Part shown: one piece after another, positions 53,291 through 62,727 of the stretch
Position numbering within the stretch: the first letter of the stretch is position 1
Layout of the letters: every line of letters starts with the position of its first letter
Assembly (NCBI RefSeq): GCF_030499515.1
Contig: NZ_JASTWJ010000001.1
Coordinates: 9,280,001-9,344,000, forward strand
DNA: 64,000 bases
From: Streptomyces sp. DT2A-34
GTDB taxonomy: Bacteria > Actinomycetota > Actinomycetes > Streptomycetales > Streptomycetaceae
Direction: 5' to 3'
Program-made: the position numbers and the translations under genes
The notes under the pieces: generated by a model
What the model was told of the DNA's origin: nothing
Databases searched by the model: none
Seen by the model: only the letters and a program-made list of their open reading frames with translations

Positions 53291-54422
53291 ACTGCCCGTG
53301 GGGCGCGGCCCCGTTCACATCACCCTGCACATGGGGCCGAAGCTGGCCAAGCCCGTGCCCGCGGAGGTGGCCGAGGCGTTGCTCTCCGCCCAGATCACCG
53401 CCACCGCGGGCGAACGCAGCGGTTTCCAGCTCGCCTTCGACCTCACCAAGAACGGGCTCATCAGCCGCACCCTCCTGCCCGAGGGATACTTCGACCCGAA
53501 GACGCGGCTCATCGTGACCGTCACCGTCCGCGGCACCCCCGAGGTGCTCTTCGACGGGCTCGTCGTGCGCCAGGAGGTCGGGGCCAGCAACCAGCCGGGT
53601 CACTCCACGCTCACCGTCACCGGCGAGGACCTGAGCCTCCTGATGGACCTGGAGGAGCGCACCGACCGCTACCCCAACCTCCCGCCGTCCCAGCGCGTCC
53701 TCGCCATCCTGAGCCGCTACTCCGACTACGGCATCCGGCCCGACGTCTACACCGAGAAGGTGAGCCAGCCGCCGCACCAGGACCTCCGCGTCCACTACCA
53801 GACGAGCACCGATCTGGGGTACATCAACGAGCTCGCCCGCGCGAACGGCTACACGTTCTACCTGGAGCCGGGCCCCAACCCCGGTCAGTCGTCGGCCCGT
53901 TGGGGCCCCGAAGTGCGTCTCGGCATCCGCCAGCACGCCCTCAACGTCAACATGGACGCCAACTCCACCGTCGACCAGCTCACGTTCGCCTACGACGGGA
54001 CGGCCCGCGAGGAGCCGCAGGCCCGCTGGCAGGACCCCGGCACCAGGCAGTCCACCCTCCTGCCCCAGCCGCCGATCAGCCCGCTGCGCCCGCCGCTCGG
54101 CAAGCGCCCCACCCCGGCCCTCAAGCGCAGGACCCTCGCCGGCACCGCCAAGCATCAGCGCGAACAGGCCGAGGCCGAGCTCCTCGCGCGCGCGGCCGTG
54201 TCCGCCGACGTCGTCTCCGGTTCGGGCTCGCTCGACGTGAACCGGCACGGCTACATCCTGCAGCCGCGCCAGTTGGTGGGTGTGCGCGGCTCGGGCCGTA
54301 CGTACGACGGCGACTACTTCGTCAAGTCCGTCACGCACATCCTGCGGCAGGGGTCCTTCCAGCAGAACTTCACGCTGTCGCGAGAGGGGCTCGAAGCGCG
54401 CAGCGCCTACGTCAGGCCCTGA
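53283..54422 (+). CDS. baseplate hub protein (gp27/VgrG N-terminal type)
   Basis: A 379-residue late-control-D/gp27-like hub: it begins VHITLHMGPKLAKPVP, has LIVTVTVRGTPEVLFDGLVV, TLTVTGEDLSLLMDLEE and YINELARANGYTFYLEPG. The end (SGSLDVNRHGYILQPRQLVG, YFVKSVTHIL) matches the final beta domain. Trimers of this protein connect tube and spike. GTG 53283 follows AGGGAG. The spike is a separate gene downstream, so the usual Pvc8 fusion is split here. Confidence 0.92.
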   Translation: MAELPVGRGPVHITLHMGPKLAKPVPAEVAEALLSAQITATAGERSGFQLAFDLTKNGLISRTLLPEGYFDPKTRLIVTVTVRGTPEVLFDGLVVRQEVGASNQPGHSTLTVTGEDLSLLMDLEERTDRYPNLPPSQRVLAILSRYSDYGIRPDVYTEKVSQPPHQDLRVHYQTSTDLGYINELARANGYTFYLEPGPNPGQSSARWGPEVRLGIRQHALNVNMDANSTVDQLTFAYDGTAREEPQARWQDPGTRQSTLLPQPPISPLRPPLGKRPTPALKRRTLAGTAKHQREQAEAELLARAAVSADVVSGSGSLDVNRHGYILQPRQLVGVRGSGRTYDGDYFVKSVTHILRQGSFQQNFTLSREGLEARSAYVRP

Positions 54423-54482
54423 TCCACCCCTGATCCACCCCGAACCGACCATCACGACCAGTCACGACCAGGAGCAGTTCAC

Positions 54483-55019
54483 ATGGCGGCACCCAGCAAT
54501 CGCTACCTCGGCAAGTTCCGCGGCCGAGTCGTGGACAACAACGATCCGCTGCACATCGGCCGGATCACCGTCGAGGTACCCGACGTCCTGGGTGACGAGC
54601 CGTCGACCTGGGCGCTGCCCTGTCTGCCGTTCACCGGACCGCAGGCGGGCCAGTTCGTGGTGCCGGCGCCGGGGGCCGGTGTGTGGGTCGAGTTCGAGCA
54701 GGGCGATCCTAGCTTTCCGGTGTGGACGGGATGCTGGTACGGGGACCAGGGCGAGCTGCCGCCCGATGCCCGCCGTCTCGTGCAACCCGCGTCGCAGGCC
54801 AAGCCCGTCGTGGTGCAGACACCCGAGGCGCACAAGATCGTGATGAGCGACCCGCCGGGCCCCGATCAAGGGATTCTGCTCCAGGCCCAGGGCGGGGCGT
54901 ACATCCGCATCACCAAGGAAGCCATCGTGATCTCCAACGGCCTCGGCGCGGAGGTCATCCTGCGCGGAAACCAAGTGGACGTGAACGAGGGCCAGTTGAC
55001 CATCGCGTCCAAGCGATAG
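54483..55019 (+). CDS. spike protein (gp5/baseplate V, OB-fold)
   Basis: A 178-residue protein with the OB-fold of baseplate assembly protein V: YLGKFRGRVVDNNDPLHIGR, then ITVEVPDVLGDEPSTWALPC and PGAGVWVEFEQGDPSFPVWTG. The C-terminal third (IRITKEAIVISNGLGAEVIL) is a short beta-helix-like needle. It forms the trimeric spike under the hub and carries the tip. A 60-base gap separates it from the hub gene; AGGAGCAG lies upstream of ATG 54483. Confidence 0.94.
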   Translation: MAAPSNRYLGKFRGRVVDNNDPLHIGRITVEVPDVLGDEPSTWALPCLPFTGPQAGQFVVPAPGAGVWVEFEQGDPSFPVWTGCWYGDQGELPPDARRLVQPASQAKPVVVQTPEAHKIVMSDPPGPDQGILLQAQGGAYIRITKEAIVISNGLGAEVILRGNQVDVNEGQLTIASKR

Positions 55020-55038
55020 GAACGGGGGAAGGAAGAAC

Positions 55039-55383
55039 GTGTCCGGGACATCCGGGAGTCTGCTCGACGCCCACGCCGTGATCGGCTGCCCGCACGGCGG
55101 CCGCGTCACCGCCGCCAGCTCACCGTCCGGTGGCGTACGCATCGCGGGTGCCGCCGTCGCCACAGCCGCGCACAGCTACGTCGTCACCGGCTGCCCGCAC
55201 ACCGTCAACGGCGTGCCCGCGCCGTGCGTGACGGTCCGCTGGACCGCCCACGGCACCGGCATCACCGTCGACGGCGCGCCCGTACTGCTCGACACCGCCG
55301 CGGCCGAGTGCTTCACCGCCGCCTTCGTGCCGCAGGGGCCGCCCGTCGTCCAGGCCGCGCAGCGAAAGGTCACCGTCCGATGA
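55039..55383 (+). CDS. PAAR-like spike tip protein
   Basis: A 114-residue Gly/Thr-rich beta protein with two CPH motifs (IGCPHGG, TGCPHTVNG), a third Cys in PAPC and a fourth in AAEC. This set of Cys and His can bind a metal at the apex, as PAAR proteins do. Its place after the spike gene and before the gp25-like gene is that of Pvc10. GTG 55039 has GGGGAAGGAAG upstream. It overlaps the next gene by 4 bases. Confidence 0.85.
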   Translation: MSGTSGSLLDAHAVIGCPHGGRVTAASSPSGGVRIAGAAVATAAHSYVVTGCPHTVNGVPAPCVTVRWTAHGTGITVDGAPVLLDTAAAECFTAAFVPQGPPVVQAAQRKVTVR

Positions 55384-55772
55384 GCCGCCGAACCAGTCAA
55401 CGCCCCCGCAGCGACATCGCCTTCCCCTTCCGCGCCGACCGCCGGGGCCGCACCGCGCACGCCACCCACGGCGAGCACGTCCACGACCTCATCGAACAGC
55501 TGCTGTTCACCAGCCCCGGCGAGCGCGTGATGCGCCCCGACTTCGGCTGCGGGCTCCTCGACCTGGTCTTCGCGCCGACGAGCCCGGAACTCATCAGCAC
55601 CCTCGAACTCTCCGTCCAGGCCTCGCTCCAGCGCTGGCTCGGCGACCTCATCGACGTGGAGGCCCTCGACGTGATCAGCGAGGACAACGTCGTCCGCGTG
55701 TACCTGTCGTACGCCATACGCGCCGACGGCACCCGGCGCGACGACGTGTTCGAAGGGAGGGCCACGGCATGA
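55380..55772 (+). CDS. gp25-like baseplate wedge protein
   Basis: A 130-residue protein of the GPW/gp25 family (Pvc9-like): DIAFPFRADRRG, HVHDLIEQLLFTSPGERVMR then PDFGCGLLDLVF, and a final beta-strand segment (VVRVYLSYAIRADGT). These proteins connect the baseplate wedge to the sheath. The reading frame starts with ATG 55380, overlapping the tip gene stop, and ends overlapping the next gene start. Confidence 0.94.
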   Translation: MSRRTSQRPRSDIAFPFRADRRGRTAHATHGEHVHDLIEQLLFTSPGERVMRPDFGCGLLDLVFAPTSPELISTLELSVQASLQRWLGDLIDVEALDVISEDNVVRVYLSYAIRADGTRRDDVFEGRATA

Positions 55773-58700
55773 CCGGTACGACCGCCACCTCCCGCCGGGG
55801 CAAAGTACGGGCCGCGCAGCTCAACGGCATCGACGCCGTCGAGGTCAGTGACGACGGCCTCCTCCTCACCGTCACCTTCCTCGGCAAGGCGCCCCACGGC
55901 CTCGGCCCCGAGAACGTCCGCGTCGACGGCGGCCGCCGCATCACCGGCATCACCGCCGTGGACGTGAGTGTGGAGCGCGAGGAGGACCCGGAGCTCGACG
56001 ACCGGCTCTACGTCACCCTCGACAAGGCCGGCGACACCTCCCGCTACCGGCTCTCCCTCGTCGAGACCGACCCGTACGGACGGCCCGGGACGGAGCCGTA
56101 TCGCGGCTTCGACCAGCGTTACCACAGCACGACCTTCGCCTTCCGGCCCGACTGCCCGACTCCCTTCGACTGCAAGGAAGATGAGCAGCCGGCCGCGGAG
56201 TTCCCCGCCGTGCCCGTCGTCGACTACACGGCCCGCGACTACGACACCATCCGCAAGCTGCTCCTGGACCGGCTCGCGCTCACCACCCCCGACTGGGTCG
56301 AGCGCAACCCCGCCGATCTCGGCATGACCCTGGTCGAGCTGCTCGCGTACACCGGTGACCAGATCAGCTACCAGCAGGACGCGGTCGCCACCGAGGCGTA
56401 CCTCGACACCGCGCGCCGCCGGGTTTCCGTACGGCGGCACGTCCGGCTCATCGACTACGCGATGCACGACGGGTGCACCGCCCGCGCGTACGTCGCCGTC
56501 GAGACCGCCGGTGACCACACCCTCGCCCCGGGCACCTTCCGCTTCGCCTCCGTCGACGTCCGCACCCTCGACCCGCACGACCGCCCCGAACCCGGCACCG
56601 TCATCGACGAGGCCGACCTCGGCGACCTCGACGAGCGCGGCTCGGTGGAGGTCTTCGAACCGGTCGTCACCGCCGACCCGCTGGAGCTGCGCGTCGCGCA
56701 CAACGCGATCCGGTTGTGGACCTGGGGCGGCGAGGTGTGCACCCTGCCGAAGGGCGCCACCTCCGCGACCCTGCGCGACGAGTGGGTCGACGCGGAGACC
56801 TGCCGCGATCGCCAACTCGACCTTAAGCCTGGCGACTTGCTCGTCCTGGAGGAGGTCAAAGGCCCGCGCACCGGCACCCCTGGCGATGCCGACCCGAGCC
56901 ACCGCCAGGCCGTCCGCCTGACCTCCGTCACCCCCGCCGTCGACCGTATCGAGGACCAGCCGGTCCTGGAGGTCACCTGGGCCGTCGAGGACGCCCTGCG
57001 CTTCCCGCTCTGCCTCGCCACCCGCGGCGGACGCGACTGCCTGCCCGTCGAGGACGTGACTCTCGCGCGCGGCAACGTCGTCCTCGTCGACCACGGCCGC
57101 ACCTTGCACGGGCTCCCCGAGACGTTCACCGTCCCGCAGGTCCCCGCCGTCGTCGCCCCCTGCGACCTGCCGGCCTTCGGCTGCTACGACCGCGACGAGG
57201 GCAACGCACCTGCCCGGCTCATCAACTCCCTTACGGACCAGGCGGAATCCGGCACGGTGCTCACCCCGGACGACGTCCGTGAACTGTTCGAGGTGGTCGG
57301 CGAGGGCGCGACCGTCAGGGCCGGGATCGGCCTGGAACGAGCCGGCCAGCGCCACGAGCGCGTTGTCCCCGGCACCGCATACGCCCAGGCGGCCGCCCTG
57401 CGCACGCTGCTCGCCCAGTCCGTCTACCCGGGCATCCTGCCCCGCTTCCGTCCCGTCCTCGGCCGTGCGCCCGTCGTGCAGGCGGTGCCCTTCCCCGACC
57501 TCGGCACCGTCGCCGCCGGGCAGGCCGAGCGGATCGCCGCGATACCGGGACGGGTCCGGCAGCGGCTCGTCGAGCTGTGGCGCAGCGCCCGCGACCGGGA
57601 CGGTCTCGGCGAGGAGGAGATCGCCGAACTCGCCGTGATCTACGGCCTGAGGATCCTGGAGAGGATCGAGCTCCGCCGCCATCCCGTCCGTGCCCTGCGT
57701 GAACTCCTGTACCGCAGCGACCAGTTGCTCGATGCCAAGCTGCGCCGGATCGAGGTCCTGACCGCACGCGCCCGCGCGGGCACCGTCCTCGACGGACACA
57801 TCGCCTGGGAGGTCGCCCACAGCTGGGGCCCGGCCTACGCGGCCGGACTGCACCCGGAGGAGCCGGTGCTGCGTGGTTCGGCAACCGCCGCGCTCGACCT
57901 GGACCCGCGTCGCGCCCTGCCCGCCGTACGCCTTCACGAGAGCGGCGACGAGGGCGCGGTGTGGGAGCCGCGCCGGGATCTGCTGGACAGCGGCCCGCGC
58001 GACCGCCACTTCGTCGGCGAACTCGAGGACGACGGCCGCCTCGCCCTGCGCTTCGGCGACGGGCGGCACGGCACGAAGCCGACGCCCGGATCCCGCCTCG
58101 CCCTGCACCACCGCCTGGGCGGCGGAACGGCCGGCAACGTCGGCGCGGAGGCCATCAACCACCTCGTCGTCCAGTCCGACTGCGAGCCGCCGCCCGCCGC
58201 CGTGGTCCGCAACCCGCTGCCCGCCAAGGGTGGCATCGAGCCCGAACCCATCGAACAGGTACGCCAGTTGGCCCCGCTCGACCTGCGCCGCACCCGCCTG
58301 CGCGCGGTCACCGCCGAGGACTACGCGGCCCTCGCCGCCGCCCTGCCCGGCGTGCAGCGCGCGGCGGCGGAGCTGCGCTGGACCGGCAGCGTCCAGGAGG
58401 CGCACATCGCGGTCGACGCGTACGGCACCGGCGCCCCGTCCGCTGAGCTGCTGGCGTCGGTCGCCCAGGCCCTGGAGCCGTACCGGCGTATCGGCCACGA
58501 CCTCGTCGTCGGCGCCGCGCGGGTCGTCCCGCTGGACATCGCGGTGACCGTGTGCGCCAAGCCGGGCCACCAGCACGGGCAGATCCTGGCCGAGCTGTAC
58601 CGCGTCCTGGGCAACGGCCGCCTCGCGGACGGACGCCTCGGCTTCTTCCACCCGGACGCGCTGACCTTCGGCGAACCCGTGCGACTCAGCCGGCTCGTCG

Positions 58701-58891
58701 CCGTCGCGGCCGCCGTCCCGGGCGTGGAGAGCGTCCAAGTCACCCGGCTGCAAAGGCTGTTCGAGCCGGACAGAGGAGAGAGGGAGGACGGCGTGCTGCG
58801 GCTCGGCCCGCTGGAGATCGCCACCTGCGACAACGACCCGGACCGGCCGGAGAACGGCCGGCTGGCGATTTCCCTGGGAGGTGCCCGATGA
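55769..58891 (+). CDS. large baseplate J-type protein (Pvc11/gp6-like)
   Basis: A 1040-residue baseplate protein. After an N-terminal beta domain it has VDYTARDYDTIRKLLLDRLA, DWVERNPADLGMTLVELLAY and QISYQQDAVATEAYLDTARR, the conserved core of putative baseplate assembly proteins. The C-terminal part (LRFGDGRHGTKPTPGSRLAL, RLRAVTAEDYAALAAALPGV) is baseplate J-like. Such proteins form the wedges that open on contraction. It overlaps both neighbours by 4 bases. Confidence 0.94.
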   Translation: MTGTTATSRRGKVRAAQLNGIDAVEVSDDGLLLTVTFLGKAPHGLGPENVRVDGGRRITGITAVDVSVEREEDPELDDRLYVTLDKAGDTSRYRLSLVETDPYGRPGTEPYRGFDQRYHSTTFAFRPDCPTPFDCKEDEQPAAEFPAVPVVDYTARDYDTIRKLLLDRLALTTPDWVERNPADLGMTLVELLAYTGDQISYQQDAVATEAYLDTARRRVSVRRHVRLIDYAMHDGCTARAYVAVETAGDHTLAPGTFRFASVDVRTLDPHDRPEPGTVIDEADLGDLDERGSVEVFEPVVTADPLELRVAHNAIRLWTWGGEVCTLPKGATSATLRDEWVDAETCRDRQLDLKPGDLLVLEEVKGPRTGTPGDADPSHRQAVRLTSVTPAVDRIEDQPVLEVTWAVEDALRFPLCLATRGGRDCLPVEDVTLARGNVVLVDHGRTLHGLPETFTVPQVPAVVAPCDLPAFGCYDRDEGNAPARLINSLTDQAESGTVLTPDDVRELFEVVGEGATVRAGIGLERAGQRHERVVPGTAYAQAAALRTLLAQSVYPGILPRFRPVLGRAPVVQAVPFPDLGTVAAGQAERIAAIPGRVRQRLVELWRSARDRDGLGEEEIAELAVIYGLRILERIELRRHPVRALRELLYRSDQLLDAKLRRIEVLTARARAGTVLDGHIAWEVAHSWGPAYAAGLHPEEPVLRGSATAALDLDPRRALPAVRLHESGDEGAVWEPRRDLLDSGPRDRHFVGELEDDGRLALRFGDGRHGTKPTPGSRLALHHRLGGGTAGNVGAEAINHLVVQSDCEPPPAAVVRNPLPAKGGIEPEPIEQVRQLAPLDLRRTRLRAVTAEDYAALAAALPGVQRAAAELRWTGSVQEAHIAVDAYGTGAPSAELLASVAQALEPYRRIGHDLVVGAARVVPLDIAVTVCAKPGHQHGQILAELYRVLGNGRLADGRLGFFHPDALTFGEPVRLSRLVAVAAAVPGVESVQVTRLQRLFEPDRGEREDGVLRLGPLEIATCDNDPDRPENGRLAISLGGAR

Positions 58892-61800
58892 CCGGGTTCC
58901 AGACCACCGAGGGCACGATCACCGACGAGTGCACCTGCGGCGGTGCCTGCCGCGGCGGCGACGACGAGCGCCTCGCCCCGGCCCCGGTGCACAACCCGCC
59001 CGGCCGCACCGCCCTCGACTACCGCGTCGGCGAGTACGGCTCCTTCCTGTCCGCCCTCCTCGACCGGCTCGCCTCACCGGCGTACACGGCCCTGAGCGGC
59101 CTGACCGTCCGCACCCCGGACGACCCGGCGATCGGCCTGCTCGACGCCACCGCCGTCCTCGGCGACCTGCTCACCTTCCACTCCGAGCGCATCGCCGACG
59201 AGGCCTACATCCGTACGGCCAACGAGCACCGCTCCCTGGTCCTGCTCGGCCGCCTCGTCGGCCACCGCCCGCGCCCCGGCGTCGCCGCCGCCACGCATCT
59301 GGCGTACACGCTGGAACGCGACCCGCGTGCCGAGGCGCTGTCCGTGCTGATCCCGCGCGGCGCCCGCAGCCACAGCGTGCCCGCCTCGGCCGACGAGCAG
59401 TCCCTGACCTTCGAGACAAGCCGCGACCTCACGGCCCGCTGGGACTGGAACGAGCTGAAGGTGCGCCGCCGGCGCCCCTCCCTCGTCACCCCCGCGGACC
59501 TGGAGCGCCGCTCGGAGCTCTTCGTCGAGGGCACCGCGAACTCCCTCCAGACCGGCGACCAGTTGCTCTTCGTCTTCAATGAACAGGCGGGCGGCGAGCG
59601 CAAGTTGCTGCCCGTCGCCAAGGCCCGCGTCGACCGGGAGGACGAGATCACCGCGATCTCGCTGCCGAAGTCGGCCCCGCCCACCCTGAAGGAACTCGTC
59701 GACGAGGTACGGCGCTGGACGGCCGTCCCTGCGGCTCCGGGGGAGCCCGGCGACGAACCCCCGACGCCGGAGGTTCCGAACCCGCGCCCGGTCAGCCGGC
59801 TGATCGAGGACTTCGAGGACCAGGTCCTCGCGCCCCTGCGGGACGACCTGGACGGCATCAAGACCCCCGAGCGGCTCGCGGCCCGTCTGGCGGAGCCCGT
59901 CGCACGGCTCGGCGAGGCGCAGGTGCTGGCCGGTCCGTACGAGGACGTGGCGGCGTGGTTCGTGCAGCTGGAGGCGGTGCTCGCCGAACTCGCCGAGCGG
60001 GCAGTGCAGTTGGCGCCCGCCCAGCCCGACGTGGCTGAGCCGGCGGTGCGCACCGTGAGGGACACCGAGAGCGCCGACCCTCGCGCGGCCGCCCTGCAGA
60101 CGCTCGGCGCCGTCCTGCCCGCCCTGCGTGCCGCGGCCCCCGCCCCGCGTGGCGGCACCGGTGCCCAGCGCCCGGGCAGCGACACCGCCCGCCTGCTCTC
60201 CGCCCTGAACCCCGCCCTCGGCAGCCTCTACCCGGCCTGGCGCACAGCGGCAGCCGCCGCCCCCGGCACCCCCCAGCTCCTCCGCGAACTGCTCGCCATG
60301 CGCGTCACAGCCGCCCCCTTCGGCGCCACGGCCCCCCTCAAGCCCGTCCAGGACGACCGCGGCCGGGTCATCCGCACCGCGGACTGGCCGCTCACGGGTG
60401 CCGTGCTGGCGAGCATGCGCGTCGTGTACGACACGTCGGGCCGGACGCCGGTCCGGGCCGAGTTCCAGTACGTCGAGGGCAGCAGCTCCGACCAGCGCGC
60501 CGAGAACCTGCCCGTCGTCCAGCCGCTGACCTTCCCGCTCGGCACGGGCCAGGTCGAGCTGTCCGTGCGCTCCGGCCAGGACCGCGACCTCAACTGGCTG
60601 AACCGCCGCCCATCCGACTCCCAGGAGCCCGGCGTCACGGCCCGACTCCACTCGGGCCTGCCGGAGCGCACGCTCTTCGTGTCCCGGCCGGACGACGAGG
60701 GCCTGGTCCACGTCGGCATCCACAACGGCACGTCGGAGCAGATCTCCCTGCGGCCGAACGCCAGTGAGCAGTTCACGCACGGCGAGTACGAGGTGAGCCT
60801 CAAGTACACGGTGGGGACCACCGAGCCGAACGTCGAGGTCGTCATCGCGAGCAAGCCGGAGCCCCTCAACCGCCGCGTCCTCCAGCTGGACTCGGTGCAC
60901 ACCGGCATCACGGTCGGCAGCTGGGTCGCGATCCAGCGTCCGGCCAAGGGCGCCCAGGAGGGCATCCCCGGCGATGCCAAGCTCGCGTTCGTCACCACCC
61001 AGGTCGCCGCGGCGCGTACGGCGGCGTACTCCAACTACGGCATCACCGGCCGCGGCACCGAACTCACCCTCACCGACCCGTGGTTGGACGAGTTCGACGT
61101 CCTGCTCTCGCACATCCGCGACACCACGGTGCACGCGGCTGGCGAACCTCTGCGCCTCGCCGACGAACCGCTCGGCGAGGACGTCCACGGCAACGAGATC
61201 GAACTCGCCGAGCTGTACGACGGGTTGAGGCCCGGACGTACCCTCGTCGTGAGCGGCGAGCGCAGCGACATCCCGGGGACGACGGGCGTCCAGGCCACCG
61301 AGGTCGTCACCCTCGCAGCCGCCGACCCGGCCGTCGACCTCCAACTCCCCGGCGACCACGTCCACACCCGCCTGACCCTGACCGCCGACCTCGCCCACCG
61401 CTACCGCCGCGAGACGGTCAGGATCCTCGGCAACGTCGTCGAGGCCACCCATGGCGAGAGCCGCGAGGAGGCCATCGGCAGCGGTGACTCCGACCGCGTG
61501 AACCAGACGTTCGCGCTGTGGCAGTCCCCGCTCACCTGGCTCGCCGACGACAACCCCCTCGGCGCCACCCCGGTGCTGGAGATCCGGGTCGACGGTGTCC
61601 TGTGGCACGAGGTCGACAGCCTCGCCGGACGCGGCCCGGGCGAGCGAAGCGAGATGGGGGTACCCCCGGCCGGAGGCTGGGGGAGGGTCTACATCACCGG
61701 CTCCACCGCCGACGGCCGTACGACGGTCACCTTCGGCGACGGCGTCAACGGCGCCCGGCTGCCGAGCGGCCACGAGAACATCCGGGCCCGCTACCGTTTC

Positions 61801-62727
61801 GGCACCGGCAGGGCCGCCAACGTCGCCGCCGACCGCATCACCCAGCCGCTCACCCGCCCGCTCGGCGTCACCCAGGTGACCAACCCGCGTCCGGCCAAGG
61901 GCGGCGCGGACGCGGACGGCCCCGGCCTGACCCGCCGTACGATCCCGCTCGCCGTCTCGGCCCTCGACCGCCTGGTCTCGGCGTCGGACTACGAGGACTT
62001 CGCCCGCTCTCGCGCCGGCATCGGCCGGGCCGCCGCACGCGAACTCTTCGACGGCCGGCGCCGCGTCCTGCACGTGACCGTCGCGGGCACCGACGACGTG
62101 CCGATCGACGGCGACTCGGACACGCTCAGGGCCTTGCGCGGCGCCCTGACCGAGTACGGGGACCTCAACCTCCCCGTCCGGGTGGACGTACGTGAGCTGG
62201 TCCTGCTGCTCGTCGCGGCCAAGGTGAAGGTGGCCAAGGACCATGCCTGGGAGGTCGTCGAACCCCGGCTGCGTCAGGCCCTGCGCCGCCGACTCGGCTA
62301 CGAGGGACAGGAGTTGGGCCGACCCGCCCGTCTCTCCGACGTCCTGGCCACGGCCCACTCCGTGCCCGGCGTCGACTACATCGACGTCGACGTCTTCACC
62401 GGCGTCCCCGCGTCCGCGACGCCCGAGGAACTCACCGGGATCCTCACCGACCCCGGCCCGCCGAAGTCGTCGGTCCCGGCGCACCCGGCGACGTACGACG
62501 AGAAGATCCACACCGTCCGCGCCGCGAACGGCGAGACCCTGTCGGAGATCTGCGCCGAGTACGGCGTCCCGCTCGCCGAACTCCTGCGCCTGAACCCCGA
62601 CATCACCGACACCCGGCGCCTGGCGAAGGGCCGTTCGGTGTTCGTGTTCCGCGGTATCCGCCCGGCCCAGCTCGCACTGCTGTCGCCGAGGGCGGCGGAC
62701 ACCCTGATACTGACGGAGGTCAAGTGA
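58888..62727 (+). CDS. very large baseplate protein with C-terminal LysM (Pvc12-like)
   Basis: A 1279-residue protein. The N-terminus has a Cys cluster (ECTCGGACRG; Cys15, 17 and 21), then the baseplate core DYRVGEYGSFLSALLDRLA and SERIADEAYIRTANEHRSL. A J-like region is near the end (VTFGDGVNGARLPSG, PLAVSALDRLVSASDYEDFA), and a LysM-type end follows (HTVRAANGETLSEICAEYGV, LLRLNPDI). About residue 918 a 16-residue segment is encoded by a repeat inserted in frame. It forms the outer baseplate with the preceding protein. ATG 58888 overlaps the upstream stop; GGAGG precedes it. Confidence 0.92.
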   Translation: MTGFQTTEGTITDECTCGGACRGGDDERLAPAPVHNPPGRTALDYRVGEYGSFLSALLDRLASPAYTALSGLTVRTPDDPAIGLLDATAVLGDLLTFHSERIADEAYIRTANEHRSLVLLGRLVGHRPRPGVAAATHLAYTLERDPRAEALSVLIPRGARSHSVPASADEQSLTFETSRDLTARWDWNELKVRRRRPSLVTPADLERRSELFVEGTANSLQTGDQLLFVFNEQAGGERKLLPVAKARVDREDEITAISLPKSAPPTLKELVDEVRRWTAVPAAPGEPGDEPPTPEVPNPRPVSRLIEDFEDQVLAPLRDDLDGIKTPERLAARLAEPVARLGEAQVLAGPYEDVAAWFVQLEAVLAELAERAVQLAPAQPDVAEPAVRTVRDTESADPRAAALQTLGAVLPALRAAAPAPRGGTGAQRPGSDTARLLSALNPALGSLYPAWRTAAAAAPGTPQLLRELLAMRVTAAPFGATAPLKPVQDDRGRVIRTADWPLTGAVLASMRVVYDTSGRTPVRAEFQYVEGSSSDQRAENLPVVQPLTFPLGTGQVELSVRSGQDRDLNWLNRRPSDSQEPGVTARLHSGLPERTLFVSRPDDEGLVHVGIHNGTSEQISLRPNASEQFTHGEYEVSLKYTVGTTEPNVEVVIASKPEPLNRRVLQLDSVHTGITVGSWVAIQRPAKGAQEGIPGDAKLAFVTTQVAAARTAAYSNYGITGRGTELTLTDPWLDEFDVLLSHIRDTTVHAAGEPLRLADEPLGEDVHGNEIELAELYDGLRPGRTLVVSGERSDIPGTTGVQATEVVTLAAADPAVDLQLPGDHVHTRLTLTADLAHRYRRETVRILGNVVEATHGESREEAIGSGDSDRVNQTFALWQSPLTWLADDNPLGATPVLEIRVDGVLWHEVDSLAGRGPGERSEMGVPPAGGWGRVYITGSTADGRTTVTFGDGVNGARLPSGHENIRARYRFGTGRAANVAADRITQPLTRPLGVTQVTNPRPAKGGADADGPGLTRRTIPLAVSALDRLVSASDYEDFARSRAGIGRAAARELFDGRRRVLHVTVAGTDDVPIDGDSDTLRALRGALTEYGDLNLPVRVDVRELVLLLVAAKVKVAKDHAWEVVEPRLRQALRRRLGYEGQELGRPARLSDVLATAHSVPGVDYIDVDVFTGVPASATPEELTGILTDPGPPKSSVPAHPATYDEKIHTVRAANGETLSEICAEYGVPLAELLRLNPDITDTRRLAKGRSVFVFRGIRPAQLALLSPRAADTLILTEVK
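61640..61687 (+). repeat. 48-bp intergenic-type repeat inserted in frame in a baseplate gene
   Basis: The segment contains GAGCGAAGCGAGATGGGGGT followed by a palindromic GGGGGTACCCCC (61656-61667) and CTGGGGGAG. It encodes GERSEMGVPPAGGWGR, unlike the surrounding beta-strand sequence. A related GAGCGAAG plus C5 pattern occurs in the MITE-like element (about 12940-12975, reverse orientation). Its length is a multiple of three, so the frame is kept. Confidence 0.7.

Noticed and set aside
61640..61687. Frameshift in the large baseplate gene
   Set aside because: The odd residues come from an inserted repeat of 48 bases; the frame before and after is the same.
55397..62511. Open frames of more than 1000 codons on the minus strand across the baseplate genes
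   Set aside because: They are antisense shadows of GC-rich plus-strand genes; their residues are low-complexity and the plus-strand frames match known families.
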